A stretch of DNA of 64,000 nt from Beijerinckiaceae bacterium (lineage in GTDB: Bacteria; Pseudomonadota; Alphaproteobacteria; Rhizobiales; Beijerinckiaceae): assembly GCA_027531565.1 (NCBI GenBank), contig JAPZSB010000005.1, positions 310,001 to 374,000 on the forward strand, in the 5' to 3' direction. A program made the translations under genes and the position numbers. Positions 44,718 to 53,851 of the stretch are shown here, piece by piece (the first letter of the stretch is position 1; each line of letters starts with the position of its first letter). Below the pieces are notes generated by a model that was not told where the DNA came from, did not search any database, and saw only the letters and a list, made by a program, of their open reading frames with translations.

Positions 44718-44893
44718 CTCTCGGCCGGTCTCCTGGCTCGCGGATCGCTGCTTTCATCCACCTTCCCGGTCCTCGGACCAGTGGTGTGCTGGAAGAAAGC
44801 TCACCGCTTACAGTTGCGGGGGCAGCTGCGGCATTGGGCTGCAAGGCCCGCACCGCATTCCCGTTTCACCCTCCTCGCGGAAGGCACCGAAAG
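44718..44893 (-). promoter_or_regulatory. Cobalamin riboswitch (btuBCD operon)
   Basis: On the minus strand: closing stem CTTTCGG (44893-44887) with CCGAGAG (44724-44718), the core GAAACGGGAATGCGGTG, GCTGCCCCCGCAACTGTAA and the B12 box AGCCAGGAGACCGG. It ends about 45 bp before the btuB start. The gap 44673-44965 holds this element only. Confidence 0.96.
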
Positions 44894-44965
44894 CTGGATC
44901 ACCCAAACACAGCCGGACGGGCGTGGCAAGACGTCGCAAGTTGCACGGAGAAGGAAACGTCACCC

Positions 44966-45736
44966 TCAGGAGGCGTCGGGATCGGCCAGCGGCTCGATGA
45001 TCATTTCCATCCGGGGCCCGGCAAAGGCGCCGACGACAAGCTGGATCGGGGTCTGGTCGGGCAGGGCATCGAGACCGATCGATTGCAGCACGGGGCTGCC
45101 CGCCGGCAGCGCCAGCAGGGCGGCTTCCTCGTTCGAGGCAATGCGCGCGGAAAGCCGGGTCGAGAGGCGGAGATAGTCCGGAATCCCCACCGAGGCGAAG
45201 GCGGCTGACATCGAGGCGCCGCTTCTCTCGAGATGGTCCGGAAAGTCCGGAAACCGCGCGATGTCGAGATAGTGAAGACCTGTGGATACCGGCACCTGAT
45301 CGGCGAGGCTCACGGTACGGACCACATGGACCGCGCTTCCGGGTGCGATCTCCAGCGCCTCGGCCACCATCGGGTTGGCGCTCTCGCGCGTGGCGGAAAT
45401 GATCCTGCCGGTGACGGCAATGCCGGCCGCGCCGAAATTCGTCCGCAGGCTGACCCGGCGCCCGATCCGGTAGGGGAAACGCTGGGCGAGAACCTCGGTG
45501 CCGCGCCCCCGCTCGACCGAGACAAGCCCCTTCTCCGCCAGATGCTTGAAGGCCTGCCGGACCGTGTGGCGATGCACGCCGAACCGTTCGGCCAGGATGG
45601 CCGAAGGCGGCAGCAGCGCCCCGACGGCATGGTGCCCGGAGCGGATCTCATCCTCCAGCGCCTCGGCAATGCGCTTCCAGGCGAGGCTAGGGGCAGAGGC
45701 GGCGAGGGCAACGGGTTCCATCTCGGTCGTCATCAT
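44966..45736 (-). CDS. phnF: Phosphonate operon regulator, GntR/HutC family
   Basis: 256 residues from the ATG at 45736. An N-terminal winged helix (LPPSAILAERFGVHRHTVRQAFKHL split as ILAERFGVHRHTVRQAF) is followed by the wing GLVSVERGRGTEV and a C-terminal UTRA ligand domain (SLADQVPVSTGLHYLDIARF). PhnF represses phn operons and is released by phosphate limitation or a phosphonate metabolite. It is divergent from phnG; two GTCTAGAC sites sit between them. Context and subfamily agree well. Confidence 0.9.
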   Translation of the reverse strand: MMTTEMEPVALAASAPSLAWKRIAEALEDEIRSGHHAVGALLPPSAILAERFGVHRHTVRQAFKHLAEKGLVSVERGRGTEVLAQRFPYRIGRRVSLRTNFGAAGIAVTGRIISATRESANPMVAEALEIAPGSAVHVVRTVSLADQVPVSTGLHYLDIARFPDFPDHLERSGASMSAAFASVGIPDYLRLSTRLSARIASNEEAALLALPAGSPVLQSIGLDALPDQTPIQLVVGAFAGPRMEMIIEPLADPDAS

Positions 45737-45746
45737 CCTGTCATCC

Positions 45747-45794
45747 GATAAGTCTAGACATTCCGATGACCAGACCTTAAAGTCTAGACTTATC
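45747..45794. promoter_or_regulatory. Paired PhnF operators
   Basis: Two copies of GTCTAGAC, at 45752-45759 and 45782-45789, lie in 13-bp inverted arms (45747-45759 GATAAGTCTAGAC and its complement 45782-45794). HutC-subfamily GntR regulators bind GTCTAGAC-like palindromes. Placed in the phnF-phnG gap, they fit control of both directions. Confidence 0.65.
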
Positions 45795-45801
45795 ACGGTC
45801 A

Positions 45802-46269
45802 ATGGATTCGACAAAGATGCAATCGAATGAACCTTTGGCGCGCCGGCAGGGGCATTTCGCCATCCTCGCCCGCGCTGCCCTGGCCGAGGTCGAGGCCATC
45901 CTGGCCGACGCGCCTGCCATCCCGCCTTTTTCGGTGCTCAAGCAGCCGGAAACCGGGACGATCATGGTCGAAGGGCGTGCCGGCGGCGGCGGACGGCGCT
46001 TCAATCTCGGCGAGGCAACGATGACGCGTTGCGCCATCCGGCTGGAAGACGGCACGATCGGCTTTTCCTATGCGCTCGGACGGAACACGGAAAAGGCCCG
46101 GAAAGCGGCCGTTCTGGATGCGCTCCTGCAGAACGAGCCTCCCGGTGGCCCGATGCACGAGGCGATGCGACGGCTGGCCGACCGGCAGCAGCGGGCCCGC
46201 GACGAGGCCTCCCGCAAGGCGGCGGCGACCAAGGTCGAGTTCTTCACGATGGTGCGGGGAGAGGGCTGA
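45802..46269 (+). CDS. phnG: C-P lyase core subunit PhnG
   Basis: 155 residues from the ATG at 45802; an ATG at 45817 is an alternative because the repressor site ends only 7 bp before 45802. The PhnG segment ARAALAEVEAILAD and the CAIRLEDGTIGFSYALGR region are recognisable. With PhnH, PhnI and PhnJ it forms the core complex that attaches a phosphonate to the C1 of ATP ribose and cleaves the C-P bond. It overlaps phnH by 1-3 bp (TGATG). Confidence 0.92.
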   Translation: MDSTKMQSNEPLARRQGHFAILARAALAEVEAILADAPAIPPFSVLKQPETGTIMVEGRAGGGGRRFNLGEATMTRCAIRLEDGTIGFSYALGRNTEKARKAAVLDALLQNEPPGGPMHEAMRRLADRQQRARDEASRKAAATKVEFFTMVRGEG

Positions 46270-46916
46270 TGGCCGAACAGAACGCAGCCTTGCGCAAGGC
46301 CGGTCCGGCGGATGCGCCCTTCAACCCCGGCATCGGCTTTTCCGATCCGGTCTTCCAGTCGCAGGCAGCCTTCCGCGGCATTCTCGCCGCCCTGTCCGAA
46401 CCGGGAACGATCCATGATCTCGGGTCCTTCGCCCCCTGTCCGGCCGGTCTCGAACCCGCGACGGCAATCCTGCTGCTGACGCTGACCGACTACGAAACGC
46501 CGGTCTGGATGCCCGAGGCGCTGGAAAGCGGCGAAGCGGGCATCTGGTTGCGGTTCCATTGCGGCGCCCCGCCGGCGACGCCCGGGAAAGCATCCTTTGC
46601 GGTCGCCCCGGCCGGTGAGGTCTTTCCGGGCCTGACCGCCTTCAACCCGGGCAACGAACTGTATCCGGATCGTTCGACGACCCTGATCCTCCAGATCGAA
46701 AGCCTGACCGGCGGCGACATGCTGGATCTCGAGGGCCCGGGCATCCCCGGGCGTCGCCAGCTCGACCCGCGCGGCCTGCCGCCGGGTTTCCTCGCTGGCT
46801 GGGCCGCCAATACCCGCCTCTATCCGCTCGGCGTGGATGTCGTCCTGGTCGCCGGCAGCCGGATCGTAGGCCTCCCGCGAACGACCCGCATTCCCGCGCC
46901 TGCCCCGCGCACCTGA
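46269..46916 (+). CDS. phnH: C-P lyase core subunit PhnH
   Basis: 215 residues from the ATG at 46269. Family markers are PVFQSQAAFRGILAALSEPG near residue 22 and LTDYETPVWM, with PLGVDVVLVAGSRIVGLPR at the C-terminus. PhnH is a structural member of the PhnGHIJ core, related to PLP-transferase folds but without catalytic role. It overlaps phnG and precedes phnI by 10 bp. Confidence 0.93.
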   Translation: MAEQNAALRKAGPADAPFNPGIGFSDPVFQSQAAFRGILAALSEPGTIHDLGSFAPCPAGLEPATAILLLTLTDYETPVWMPEALESGEAGIWLRFHCGAPPATPGKASFAVAPAGEVFPGLTAFNPGNELYPDRSTTLILQIESLTGGDMLDLEGPGIPGRRQLDPRGLPPGFLAGWAANTRLYPLGVDVVLVAGSRIVGLPRTTRIPAPAPRT

Positions 46917-46926
46917 GGAGCCGCTC

Positions 46927-48039
46927 ATGTATGTCGCCGTCAAGGGCGGGGAAGCCGCCATCCTTGCCACCCACGATCTTCTCGCCGAGGCCCGGCGGGG
47001 CGATCCCGCCGTCCCGGAAGTCGAGGTCGCGCAGATCCGCGAACAGCTCGGCCTCGCCGTCGCGCGGGTCATGAACGAGGGCTCGCTGTATGACCGCGAT
47101 CTCGCTGCCCTCGCGCTGAAACAGGCGCAGGGCGACGCGATCGAAGCCGCCTTCCTCATCCGCGCGTTCCGCACCACCTTGCCGCGCTTCGGCTCCTCGC
47201 TGCCGGTGGAGACGTCGCGCATGGCGATCCGGCGTCGGATCTCGGCGGCCTACAAGGATCTGCCGGGCGGGCAGGTTCTGGGGCCCACCTATGACTACAC
47301 CCACCGCCTGTTCGATTTCGCGCTGATGGAGGGCGAGTCCCGGCCTGAGGCCCCGCAGGCCGCATCGCCCCTCTCGGACACGATGCCCCGCGTGCCGGAT
47401 ATTCTCGGCGCCGAAGGGTTGATGGAACCCGAGACACCGCCGGAGGGCGATCCGGCCCCGTTCGACCTGACGCGCCAGCCGATTTCGTTCCCGGCGGACC
47501 GCGATGTTCGCCTGCAATCGATGGCGCGGGGCGACGAGGGTTTCCTGCTCGGCCTCGGCTATTCGGTCCAGCGCGGTTTCGGCGGCAACCATCCCTTCGC
47601 CGGCGAGATCCGGATGGGCGAGGTCAGCGTCGAATTCGTACCGGAGGAACTCGGCTTCCCGATCGATCTCGGCGAGATCACGCTCACCGAATGCCAGATG
47701 GTCAACCAGTTCTCCGGCTCGAAGGATGTGCCGCCGCAATTCACGCGCGGCTATGGCCTCGCTTTCGGGCATTCCGAGCGCAAGGCGATGTCGATGGCGC
47801 TCGTCGACCGGGCGCTGAAGGCGCGCGAATTCGGTGAGGCTGCGGATTATCCCGCCCAGCAGGACGAATTCGTTCTCTACCATTCGGACAATGTCGAGGC
47901 GGCAGGCTTCGTCGAGCATCTGAAACTGCCGCATTACGTCGATTTCCAGGGTGAACTGGAGCTGATCCGCCGCATTCGCGCCGAACGCGAGGCGCGCCTC
48001 GCGCCGGAAACCACCCCGATCCAGGAGGCTGCGGAATGA
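46927..48039 (+). CDS. phnI: C-P lyase core subunit PhnI (nucleosidase-type)
   Basis: 370 residues. The N-terminus MYVAVKGGEAAILATHDLLAE and segments such as VARVMNEGSLYDRDLAALA, LGPTYDYTHRLFDFALMEGE (given as LGPTYDYTHRLFDF) and FHSDNVEAAGFV-type YHSDNVEAAGF identify PhnI. It displaces adenine from MgATP for the phosphonate in the PhnGHI subassembly, giving alpha-D-ribose 1-alkylphosphonate 5-triphosphate. A GAGGAG site precedes the ATG. It overlaps phnJ by 4 bp. Confidence 0.95.
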   Translation: MYVAVKGGEAAILATHDLLAEARRGDPAVPEVEVAQIREQLGLAVARVMNEGSLYDRDLAALALKQAQGDAIEAAFLIRAFRTTLPRFGSSLPVETSRMAIRRRISAAYKDLPGGQVLGPTYDYTHRLFDFALMEGESRPEAPQAASPLSDTMPRVPDILGAEGLMEPETPPEGDPAPFDLTRQPISFPADRDVRLQSMARGDEGFLLGLGYSVQRGFGGNHPFAGEIRMGEVSVEFVPEELGFPIDLGEITLTECQMVNQFSGSKDVPPQFTRGYGLAFGHSERKAMSMALVDRALKAREFGEAADYPAQQDEFVLYHSDNVEAAGFVEHLKLPHYVDFQGELELIRRIRAEREARLAPETTPIQEAAE

Positions 48040-48965
48040 GCTTCGCCGCGCAGGGGGCAACGCCCTACAACTACGCCTATCTCGACGAGCAGACCAAGCG
48101 GATGATCCGGCGGGCGCTGCTCAAGGCCGTGGCGATCCCCGGCTACCAGGTGCCGTTCGGCAGCCGCGAGATGCCGCTGGCGCGCGGCTGGGGAACCGGC
48201 GGCATCCAGATCACTGCTGCGGTGATCGGCCCGTCCGATACGCTCAAGGTGATTGACCAGGGCGCCGATGACACGACGAATGCCGTCTCGATCCGCCGCT
48301 TCTTCGAGCGGACGGCTGCGGTGAAGACAACCGAGGCCACCCACGAGGCGACGATCATCCAGACGCGCCACCGCATTCCGGAAGCACCGATGCAGGCCGG
48401 GCAGATCCTCGTCTACCAGGTGCCGATGCCCGAACCCCTGCGCAAGCTGGAGCCGCGCGAACTCGAGACGCGGAAGATGCATGGTTTCGCCGAATACGGG
48501 CTGATGCAGGTCCGGCTCTACGAGAACATCGCGCGTTTCGGCGAGGTGACGACAACCTATGATTACCCGGTCCGGGTCAACGGGCGGCACATCATGGCGC
48601 CGTCGCCGATCCCGAAATTCGACAATCCGAAGATGGATATGTCGCCCTGCCTGCAATTGTTCGGCGCCGGCCGCGAGAAGCGGATCTATGCCATCCCGCC
48701 CCATACCCGGGTTGTCAGCCTCGATTTCGAGGATCACCCGTTCCGCATCCAGAGCTGGAAGCAGCCCTGCGGCCTCTGCGGCGCGCGGGACAGCTATCTC
48801 GACGAGGTGGTGATCGATGATGCCGGCGGGCGGATGTTCGTCTGCTCGGACAGCCACTATTGCGAGACGCGCCGCGCTGAAGGCCATGCCGGCCCGATGC
48901 TCGGCCATCAGGCGGCCAGCACGCTCGCTGCCGCCTCGAACCCCGGCAAGGAGCCCCGGCCATGA
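48036..48965 (+). CDS. phnJ: Alpha-D-ribose 1-methylphosphonate 5-phosphate C-P lyase
   Basis: 309 residues. The radical-SAM-type iron-sulfur cysteines are spaced C-X2-C-X21-C-X5-C at 245, 248, 270 and 276, exactly the PhnJ pattern. The glycine proposed to carry a transient radical lies in IPGYQVPF (residue 36 here), followed by the SREMPLARGWGTGG region. The enzyme homolytically cleaves the C-P bond, releasing alkane and ribose 1,2-cyclic phosphate 5-phosphate. All key residues are intact. Confidence 0.97.
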   Translation: MSFAAQGATPYNYAYLDEQTKRMIRRALLKAVAIPGYQVPFGSREMPLARGWGTGGIQITAAVIGPSDTLKVIDQGADDTTNAVSIRRFFERTAAVKTTEATHEATIIQTRHRIPEAPMQAGQILVYQVPMPEPLRKLEPRELETRKMHGFAEYGLMQVRLYENIARFGEVTTTYDYPVRVNGRHIMAPSPIPKFDNPKMDMSPCLQLFGAGREKRIYAIPPHTRVVSLDFEDHPFRIQSWKQPCGLCGARDSYLDEVVIDDAGGRMFVCSDSHYCETRRAEGHAGPMLGHQAASTLAAASNPGKEPRP

Positions 48966-49774
48966 ACGCGCTGGTATCGCCCAACGCCCTGCAGGGCACC
49001 CTCAGGCCCATTCTCAGCGCCCGTTCGGTCTCGCGCTATTACGGCGAGCGGATCGGCTGCGCCGGGGTTTCGTTCGATCTCTGGCCCGGCGAGGTGCTCG
49101 GCATTGTTGGCGAATCCGGTTCCGGCAAGTCGACCCTGCTGCGCTGCCTCTCTGGCATCGACCGCCCCGATGCCGGCGAGGTGCTGTTCGAGGCGACGCC
49201 CGGCGCCGACTTCCTCGATATTTTCGACCTGCCGGAACAGGACCGCCGCCACCTGATGCGGACCGCCTGGGGCATCGTGCACCAGAATCCGCGCGATGGC
49301 CTGCGGATGGATGTCTCGGCCGGCGGCAATGTCGGCGAGCGCCTCATGGACCGCGGCGACCGCCATTACGGACGCATCCGGGAGGCCGCGACCGAATGGC
49401 TGACACGGGTGGAAATCGAAGCGGCGCGCATCGATGACCGGCCGCGCCAGTTCTCCGGCGGCATGCAGCAGCGCCTGCAGATCGCCCGTGTTCTCGTGTC
49501 GAACCCGCGACTCGTCTTCATGGACGAGCCGACCGGCGGCCTCGATGTCTCGGTGCAGGCGCGCCTGCTTGACCTGCTTCGCGTGCTCGTGCGCGATCTC
49601 GGCCTCGCCGCGATCATCGTCACGCATGATCTCGCCGTGGCGCGGCTGCTGACCGATCGCCTGATAGTGATGAAGGATGGCCGTGTGGTCGAGGCGGGCC
49701 TGACCGACCAGGTCCTCGATGACCCGCAGCACGCCTATACCCAGTTGCTGACTTCGGCCGTCCTGGCGGTGTGA
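48962..49774 (+). CDS. phnK: C-P lyase-associated ATPase PhnK
   Basis: 270 residues, an ABC-type ATPase. Walker [10 protein letters not shown] near residue 53, signature FSGGMQQR, Walker [13 protein letters not shown]. It binds the PhnGHIJ core as a regulator of the complex rather than acting as a membrane transporter; no permease is encoded. Overlaps phnJ and precedes phnL by a few bases. Length is normal. Confidence 0.94.
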   Translation: MNALVSPNALQGTLRPILSARSVSRYYGERIGCAGVSFDLWPGEVLGIVGESGSGKSTLLRCLSGIDRPDAGEVLFEATPGADFLDIFDLPEQDRRHLMRTAWGIVHQNPRDGLRMDVSAGGNVGERLMDRGDRHYGRIREAATEWLTRVEIEAARIDDRPRQFSGGMQQRLQIARVLVSNPRLVFMDEPTGGLDVSVQARLLDLLRVLVRDLGLAAIIVTHDLAVARLLTDRLIVMKDGRVVEAGLTDQVLDDPQHAYTQLLTSAVLAV

Positions 49775-49778
49775 TGTC

Positions 49779-50537
49779 ATGGCCCTGTCACCCAAACCTG
49801 CGAACGACACCGGAATGCCGATGAGCGACCAGCCCGAAATGATCCGCGTCGAGGCGGTTTCGAAGACCTTCACGCTGCATAACCAGGGCGGCGTGCACCT
49901 GCCCGTGTTCCGGGACGTGAATTTCTCGGTCCGCGCCGGGGAAGTCCTCGTGCTGGCCGGAGCCTCCGGTGCCGGCAAGTCGAGCCTGCTGCGGATCCTT
50001 TACGGGAATTACCTGCCGAGCGGCGGACGGATCGAGATCCGGCATGATGGCGCGATGGTGGATATCGCCTCCGCCCTGCCGCGCACCATCCTCGAGGTCC
50101 GGCGGCGCACGCTCGGTTTCGTCTCGCAGTTCCTGCGGGTCATTCCCCGCGTCTCGGCGCTGGATATCGTCCGGGATCCGCTGCTCGCGCGGGGGGTGGA
50201 ACCGGCCGAAGCCACCGAACGGGCAGGGACCATGCTGGCCCGGCTCAACCTGCCGGAGCGGCTCTGGTCGCTCGCGCCCGCCACGTTCTCCGGCGGCGAA
50301 CAGCAGCGCGTCAATATCGCCCGGTCCTTCGTCGATCCCTCGCCGGTGATGCTGATCGACGAACCGACGGCCTCGCTCGATGCGCGCAACCGCGATGTCG
50401 TGGTCGAGCTGATCGCCGAGGCCCGTTCGCGCGGCTCGGCGATTGTCGGTATCTTCCATGACGAATCCGTCCGCGAGCGTGTCGCCACGCGCTGGCTCGA
50501 CATCACCCATTTCCGTGCCGCTGCCGACGCGGCCTGA
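49779..50537 (+). CDS. phnL: C-P lyase-associated ATPase PhnL
   Basis: 252 residues, ABC-type ATPase with Walker [10 protein letters not shown], signature FSGGEQQR and Walker [12 protein letters not shown]. The in-frame second Met ([12 protein letters not shown]) may be the true start. PhnL associates with PhnK on the C-P lyase core and is needed for phosphonate use. It lies between phnK and phnM as in other phn operons. Function beyond complex dynamics is not fully settled in the field. Confidence 0.93.
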   Translation: MALSPKPANDTGMPMSDQPEMIRVEAVSKTFTLHNQGGVHLPVFRDVNFSVRAGEVLVLAGASGAGKSSLLRILYGNYLPSGGRIEIRHDGAMVDIASALPRTILEVRRRTLGFVSQFLRVIPRVSALDIVRDPLLARGVEPAEATERAGTMLARLNLPERLWSLAPATFSGGEQQRVNIARSFVDPSPVMLIDEPTASLDARNRDVVVELIAEARSRGSAIVGIFHDESVRERVATRWLDITHFRAAADAA

Positions 50538-50561
50538 ACCGACCATCAAGGAGCCTCGCCC

Positions 50562-51701
50562 GTGAGCGAAACCATCCTGACCAATGCCCGTCTGATCCTC
50601 GAGAACGAGGTCGTTACCGGCACGATCGTGTTCGATGTGAATGGCATCAAGGCTGTCGATCAGGGCCTGAGCGCGATCCCCGGCGCCGAGGATATCGGCG
50701 GGGATTACATCGCTCCCGGCCTTGTCGAGATGCATACCGACAACATGGAAAAGCATTTCATGCCGCGGCCCAAGGTGTTCTGGCCGAACGGCCTCGCCGC
50801 CGCTCTGGTCCATGACGCACAGATGGCGGCGGCCGGAGTGACGACGGTCTATGATGCCGTCTGCGCCGGGACGCCGTTCTCCTCGAAGGATTACCGCAAG
50901 GACATCTTCCGCGACGTGATGGATGCGCTGGAAAAGGGCAAGGCGCTCGGCGTCTTCCGCATCGACCACCACATCCATATGCGCTGCGAACTGACGAGCC
51001 CCGACCTGATGGCGGATATCGAGCCCTATGCCGACAATCCGCTGGTCCGGCTGGTCTCGCTGATGGATCACACACCTGGCCAGCGCCAGTGGCGGAACAT
51101 CGAGCATCTGCGCACCTATTCGCTCGGCAGCGGCAAGAGCGCCGAGGAATTCGAGACCGATCTGGTCGAGCGCGCCCGTGAGGCGGCGAATGTGCCGTCG
51201 AACTGGAGTGCCGTGGTCGAGATGTTCCAGCAGCGAAACATCCCGATTGCCACCCATGACGACACGACGGTTGACCATGTCGAGGCCGGCGTGGCCTCCG
51301 GTGCGGTGATCTCGGAATTCCCGACAACGGTCGAGGCCGCCGCTGCCGCGAAGGCAAGGGGGCTCGCCACCGTGGCCGGCGCGCCGAATGTCGTGCGCGG
51401 CGGCTCGCATTCCGGCGGCGTCTCGGTCTCGGAACTGGCCGAGAAAGGCATTCTCGACGGGCTCTCCTCGGATTACGTGCCTTCAAGCCTCCTGCAGGCC
51501 GTGCTGAAGCTGAACACCGCCAGCGGCATCGCCCTGCCGGAGGCGATGGGCATGGTGACATGGAAAGTCTCGGACATCCTCGGCCTGAAGGATCGCGGAC
51601 ACCTCAAGGCCGGCCTGCGCGGGGATCTCCTCCGCTTTGCGGTGGTCGCCGACACGCCGGTCATCAAGGCCGTCTGGTCGAACGGACAGCGCGCTTTCTG
51701 A
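50562..51701 (+). CDS. phnM: Alpha-D-ribose 1-methylphosphonate 5-triphosphate diphosphatase
   Basis: 379 residues starting with GTG after an AAGGAG site. Amidohydrolase fold: metal motif PGLVEMHTDNMEKHF near residue 52, RIDHHIHMRCEL and THDDTTVDHVE. PhnM removes pyrophosphate from the phosphonate-bearing ribose triphosphate before C-P cleavage by PhnJ. It is followed 7 bp later by the DUF1045 gene. Confidence 0.95.
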   Translation: MSETILTNARLILENEVVTGTIVFDVNGIKAVDQGLSAIPGAEDIGGDYIAPGLVEMHTDNMEKHFMPRPKVFWPNGLAAALVHDAQMAAAGVTTVYDAVCAGTPFSSKDYRKDIFRDVMDALEKGKALGVFRIDHHIHMRCELTSPDLMADIEPYADNPLVRLVSLMDHTPGQRQWRNIEHLRTYSLGSGKSAEEFETDLVERAREAANVPSNWSAVVEMFQQRNIPIATHDDTTVDHVEAGVASGAVISEFPTTVEAAAAAKARGLATVAGAPNVVRGGSHSGGVSVSELAEKGILDGLSSDYVPSSLLQAVLKLNTASGIALPEAMGMVTWKVSDILGLKDRGHLKAGLRGDLLRFAVVADTPVIKAVWSNGQRAF

Positions 51702-51708
51702 GCCGGTC

Positions 51709-52410
51709 ATGTCGAGCGAGAAGCCGCGTTACGCCGTCTATTTCGCGCCGGAAGCCGGCTCGGCCCTGAGCCGGTTCGGCACCGGGATCATCGGCTACGA
51801 TGCCTGGACGGGACAGGACGTGCCATTCGATCCGCCCGTCCTTGCAGAGGTCAACGCCACCCTGAATGCGGACTGGCATCCGCGCCGCTACGGCTTCCAT
51901 GCCACGCTGAAGGCGCCGGTCACGCTGGCGGATCCGGACGGTGAGGGCGCATTGCTGGACTTCGCCGCACGCTATGCTGCCGGAGCGCGGGCAGTCCGTC
52001 TCGACGGGCTGGCCCTCGAATGGCTCGGCACCAATTTCGCGCTGCGCCCGGAAGGCGATGTGGCGGCGCTGAACGCGCTGGCTTTCGAGATCGTTCGGGC
52101 CTTCGATCCGTTCCGCGCGCCACTGACCGAGGCCGAGCGGGCCCGTCGCCTCGCCGGGAAGCTGACGCCGCGCCAGATCGAGAATCTCGATCGTTGGGGC
52201 TATCACTATGTGGACGAAGATTTCTGGTTCCACATGACCCTGACCGGCCCGATCGCGCCGGAACGGCAACCGGAAATCGCCGCTGCGCTCGAGCGGGCCT
52301 ATCGGTCCGTGCCGTCACGGCCGGTGATGATCGACAATGTCACGATCTTCCGGCAGGACAGCCGCTCGGTGCCATTCCGCATCCTGCAGCGCTTTCCCTT
52401 CACCGGCTGA
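51709..52410 (+). CDS. DUF1045 phosphonate-operon protein, 2H-phosphoesterase type
   Basis: 233 residues from the ATG at 51709. Two HxT motifs, H64-A-T66 in YGFHATLKAP and H175-M-T177 in FWFHMTLTG, are the mark of the 2H phosphodiesterase superfamily, which opens 2',3'- or 1,2-cyclic phosphates. It is the last gene of the phn operon. The C-P lyase product is a 1,2-cyclic phosphate that PhnP opens in E. coli, and no phnP is in this locus. A PhnP-replacing activity is a reasonable inference; it is annotated here only as DUF1045. Confidence 0.85.
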   Translation: MSSEKPRYAVYFAPEAGSALSRFGTGIIGYDAWTGQDVPFDPPVLAEVNATLNADWHPRRYGFHATLKAPVTLADPDGEGALLDFAARYAAGARAVRLDGLALEWLGTNFALRPEGDVAALNALAFEIVRAFDPFRAPLTEAERARRLAGKLTPRQIENLDRWGYHYVDEDFWFHMTLTGPIAPERQPEIAAALERAYRSVPSRPVMIDNVTIFRQDSRSVPFRILQRFPFTG

Positions 52411-52433
52411 GCCCGATGCCCGCCGCTCTCCGG

Positions 52434-53006
52434 TCAGTCCGCCTGGGCCCGGATCAGGGCGATGAAGGCCTCCGCCACTTCAGCCAGCGGCCGGTCATTC
52501 GCGAGGCGCAGATGCCGCGCCCGCGTCACGACCAGCGGCGCCTCGCGGGCGAGCCGGGCCTCGATCTCCGCCGCGCTCTCGCGCCCGCGCGCCGCGAGGC
52601 GCTGGGCCAGAACCGCCGGCGGCGCGGTGATCTCGATCACGGTGAGCCGGTCGAAAACCTGCTCCGCCATCGGAATCTCGCGCCGCGACAGGTTGACGAT
52701 CATCACGCGGCCGGCGGCGACCTCGTCCAGCACGCCGGCGGGAATGCCGTAATCCAGCCCGTGGGCTTGCCAATGCAGCGCGAAAACGCCTGCGGCACGG
52801 GCTTCGGCGAATTCCGTTTCCGTCATCGGGAAATGGACCTCGCCCCCGGCCTCGCGGGGGCGGGTGATCACCCGGGTCACGAACCCGAAGCGCGGCTCGT
52901 GCGCGAGGGCGGCACGGGCCGCATCCATCAACGTGTCCTTGCCCACGCCGGACGGTCCCACCACGGCAAGGACACAACCCGAAAGCAAGGAAGAGGAGGC
53001 TGACAT
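52434..53006 (-). CDS. phnN: Ribose 1,5-bisphosphokinase
   Basis: 190 residues from the ATG at 53006. The guanylate-kinase-like P-loop [15 protein letters not shown] opens the protein, with [21 protein letters not shown] typical of PhnN. It phosphorylates ribose 1,5-bisphosphate to 5-phosphoribosyl diphosphate, the last step of the C-P lyase route. It is transcribed against the phn operon, converging on DUF1045 with a 23-bp gap, and its start codon shares CATG with the divergent acyltransferase. No strong ribosome site is seen, so the start is uncertain; an upstream ATG at 53048 is possible. Confidence 0.88.
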   Translation of the reverse strand: MSASSSLLSGCVLAVVGPSGVGKDTLMDAARAALAHEPRFGFVTRVITRPREAGGEVHFPMTETEFAEARAAGVFALHWQAHGLDYGIPAGVLDEVAAGRVMIVNLSRREIPMAEQVFDRLTVIEITAPPAVLAQRLAARGRESAAEIEARLAREAPLVVTRARHLRLANDRPLAEVAEAFIALIRAQAD

Positions 53007-53634
53007 GGCAGGCAAGAAACTCGGGCTGGAGCCGCTGATCGATCCCACCGCGAATGTCCGGCAGGCAACCCTCGGGCGTTACACGGAAATCGGCGCCCGG
53101 ACCAGCTTCGTCGAATCCAGCATGGGCGATTACTCCTATGTCGTGAATGACTCGAATGTCATTTATACGACGATCGGAAAATTCTGCTCGATCGCGGCTC
53201 ATACGCGCATCAACCCGGGCAACCATCCTATGCACCGCGCTACGCAGGCGCATTTCACCTATCGTGCCTCGGCCTATTTCGACGATGCGGAAGACGAGGC
53301 CGCCTTCTTCGACTGGCGGCGCAGCCATGCCGTGACCATCGGCCACGATGTCTGGATCGGCCATGGCGCGATCATCCTCGCCGGGCGCACCATCGGCACC
53401 GGCGCGGTCGTGGCCGGTGGCGCCGTCGTCACCAAGGATGTGCCGGACTACACGATTGTCGCCGGCAACCCCGCCCGGATCATCCGGCGGCGTTTTCCCG
53501 AGGCGATTGCCGAGCGCCTGCATTGCCTCGCCTGGTGGGACTGGGACCATGCCAGCCTGCGCGCGGCCCTCGATGACTTCCGGAATCTCCCGGTCGAGGC
53601 CTTTCTGGAGCGCCATGAGCGGAAGGCAGCCTGA
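53005..53634 (+). CDS. Hexapeptide-repeat acyltransferase of phosphonate loci
   Basis: 209 residues from the ATG at 53005, preceded by AGAGGAGG. A left-handed parallel beta-helix of hexapeptide repeats runs from about residue 20 to 165, with the acetyl-CoA-site pattern [37 protein letters not shown]. This type recurs in phn clusters and may acylate aminophosphonates or a metabolite, like PhnO in other bacteria. The substrate is not known. Divergent from phnN with overlapping start codons. Confidence 0.85.
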   Translation: MAGKKLGLEPLIDPTANVRQATLGRYTEIGARTSFVESSMGDYSYVVNDSNVIYTTIGKFCSIAAHTRINPGNHPMHRATQAHFTYRASAYFDDAEDEAAFFDWRRSHAVTIGHDVWIGHGAIILAGRTIGTGAVVAGGAVVTKDVPDYTIVAGNPARIIRRRFPEAIAERLHCLAWWDWDHASLRAALDDFRNLPVEAFLERHERKAA

Positions 53635-53851
53635 TCACGACGCCGTGCCGATCATGTGTGACGACATTGATCGGCCGGGCGGCGAGGGTTCCCGATCTGG
53701 ACGGTTGATTGTTCATCCGCCGTTGCATTAGCCTCAGCGATAGTCACGCGTGGATGCTGGGGGGCATCGTGAAAATGGGCACCAAGGGGGGCATGTCGAT
53801 GCGGCGCCATGCGCGACATCGGGCCGGGCCGGCACAGGGGATCCATCCCTG

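Noticed and set aside
46068-48060. Minus-strand frames opposite phnG, phnH and phnI
   Set aside because: Shadows of conserved C-P lyase subunits.
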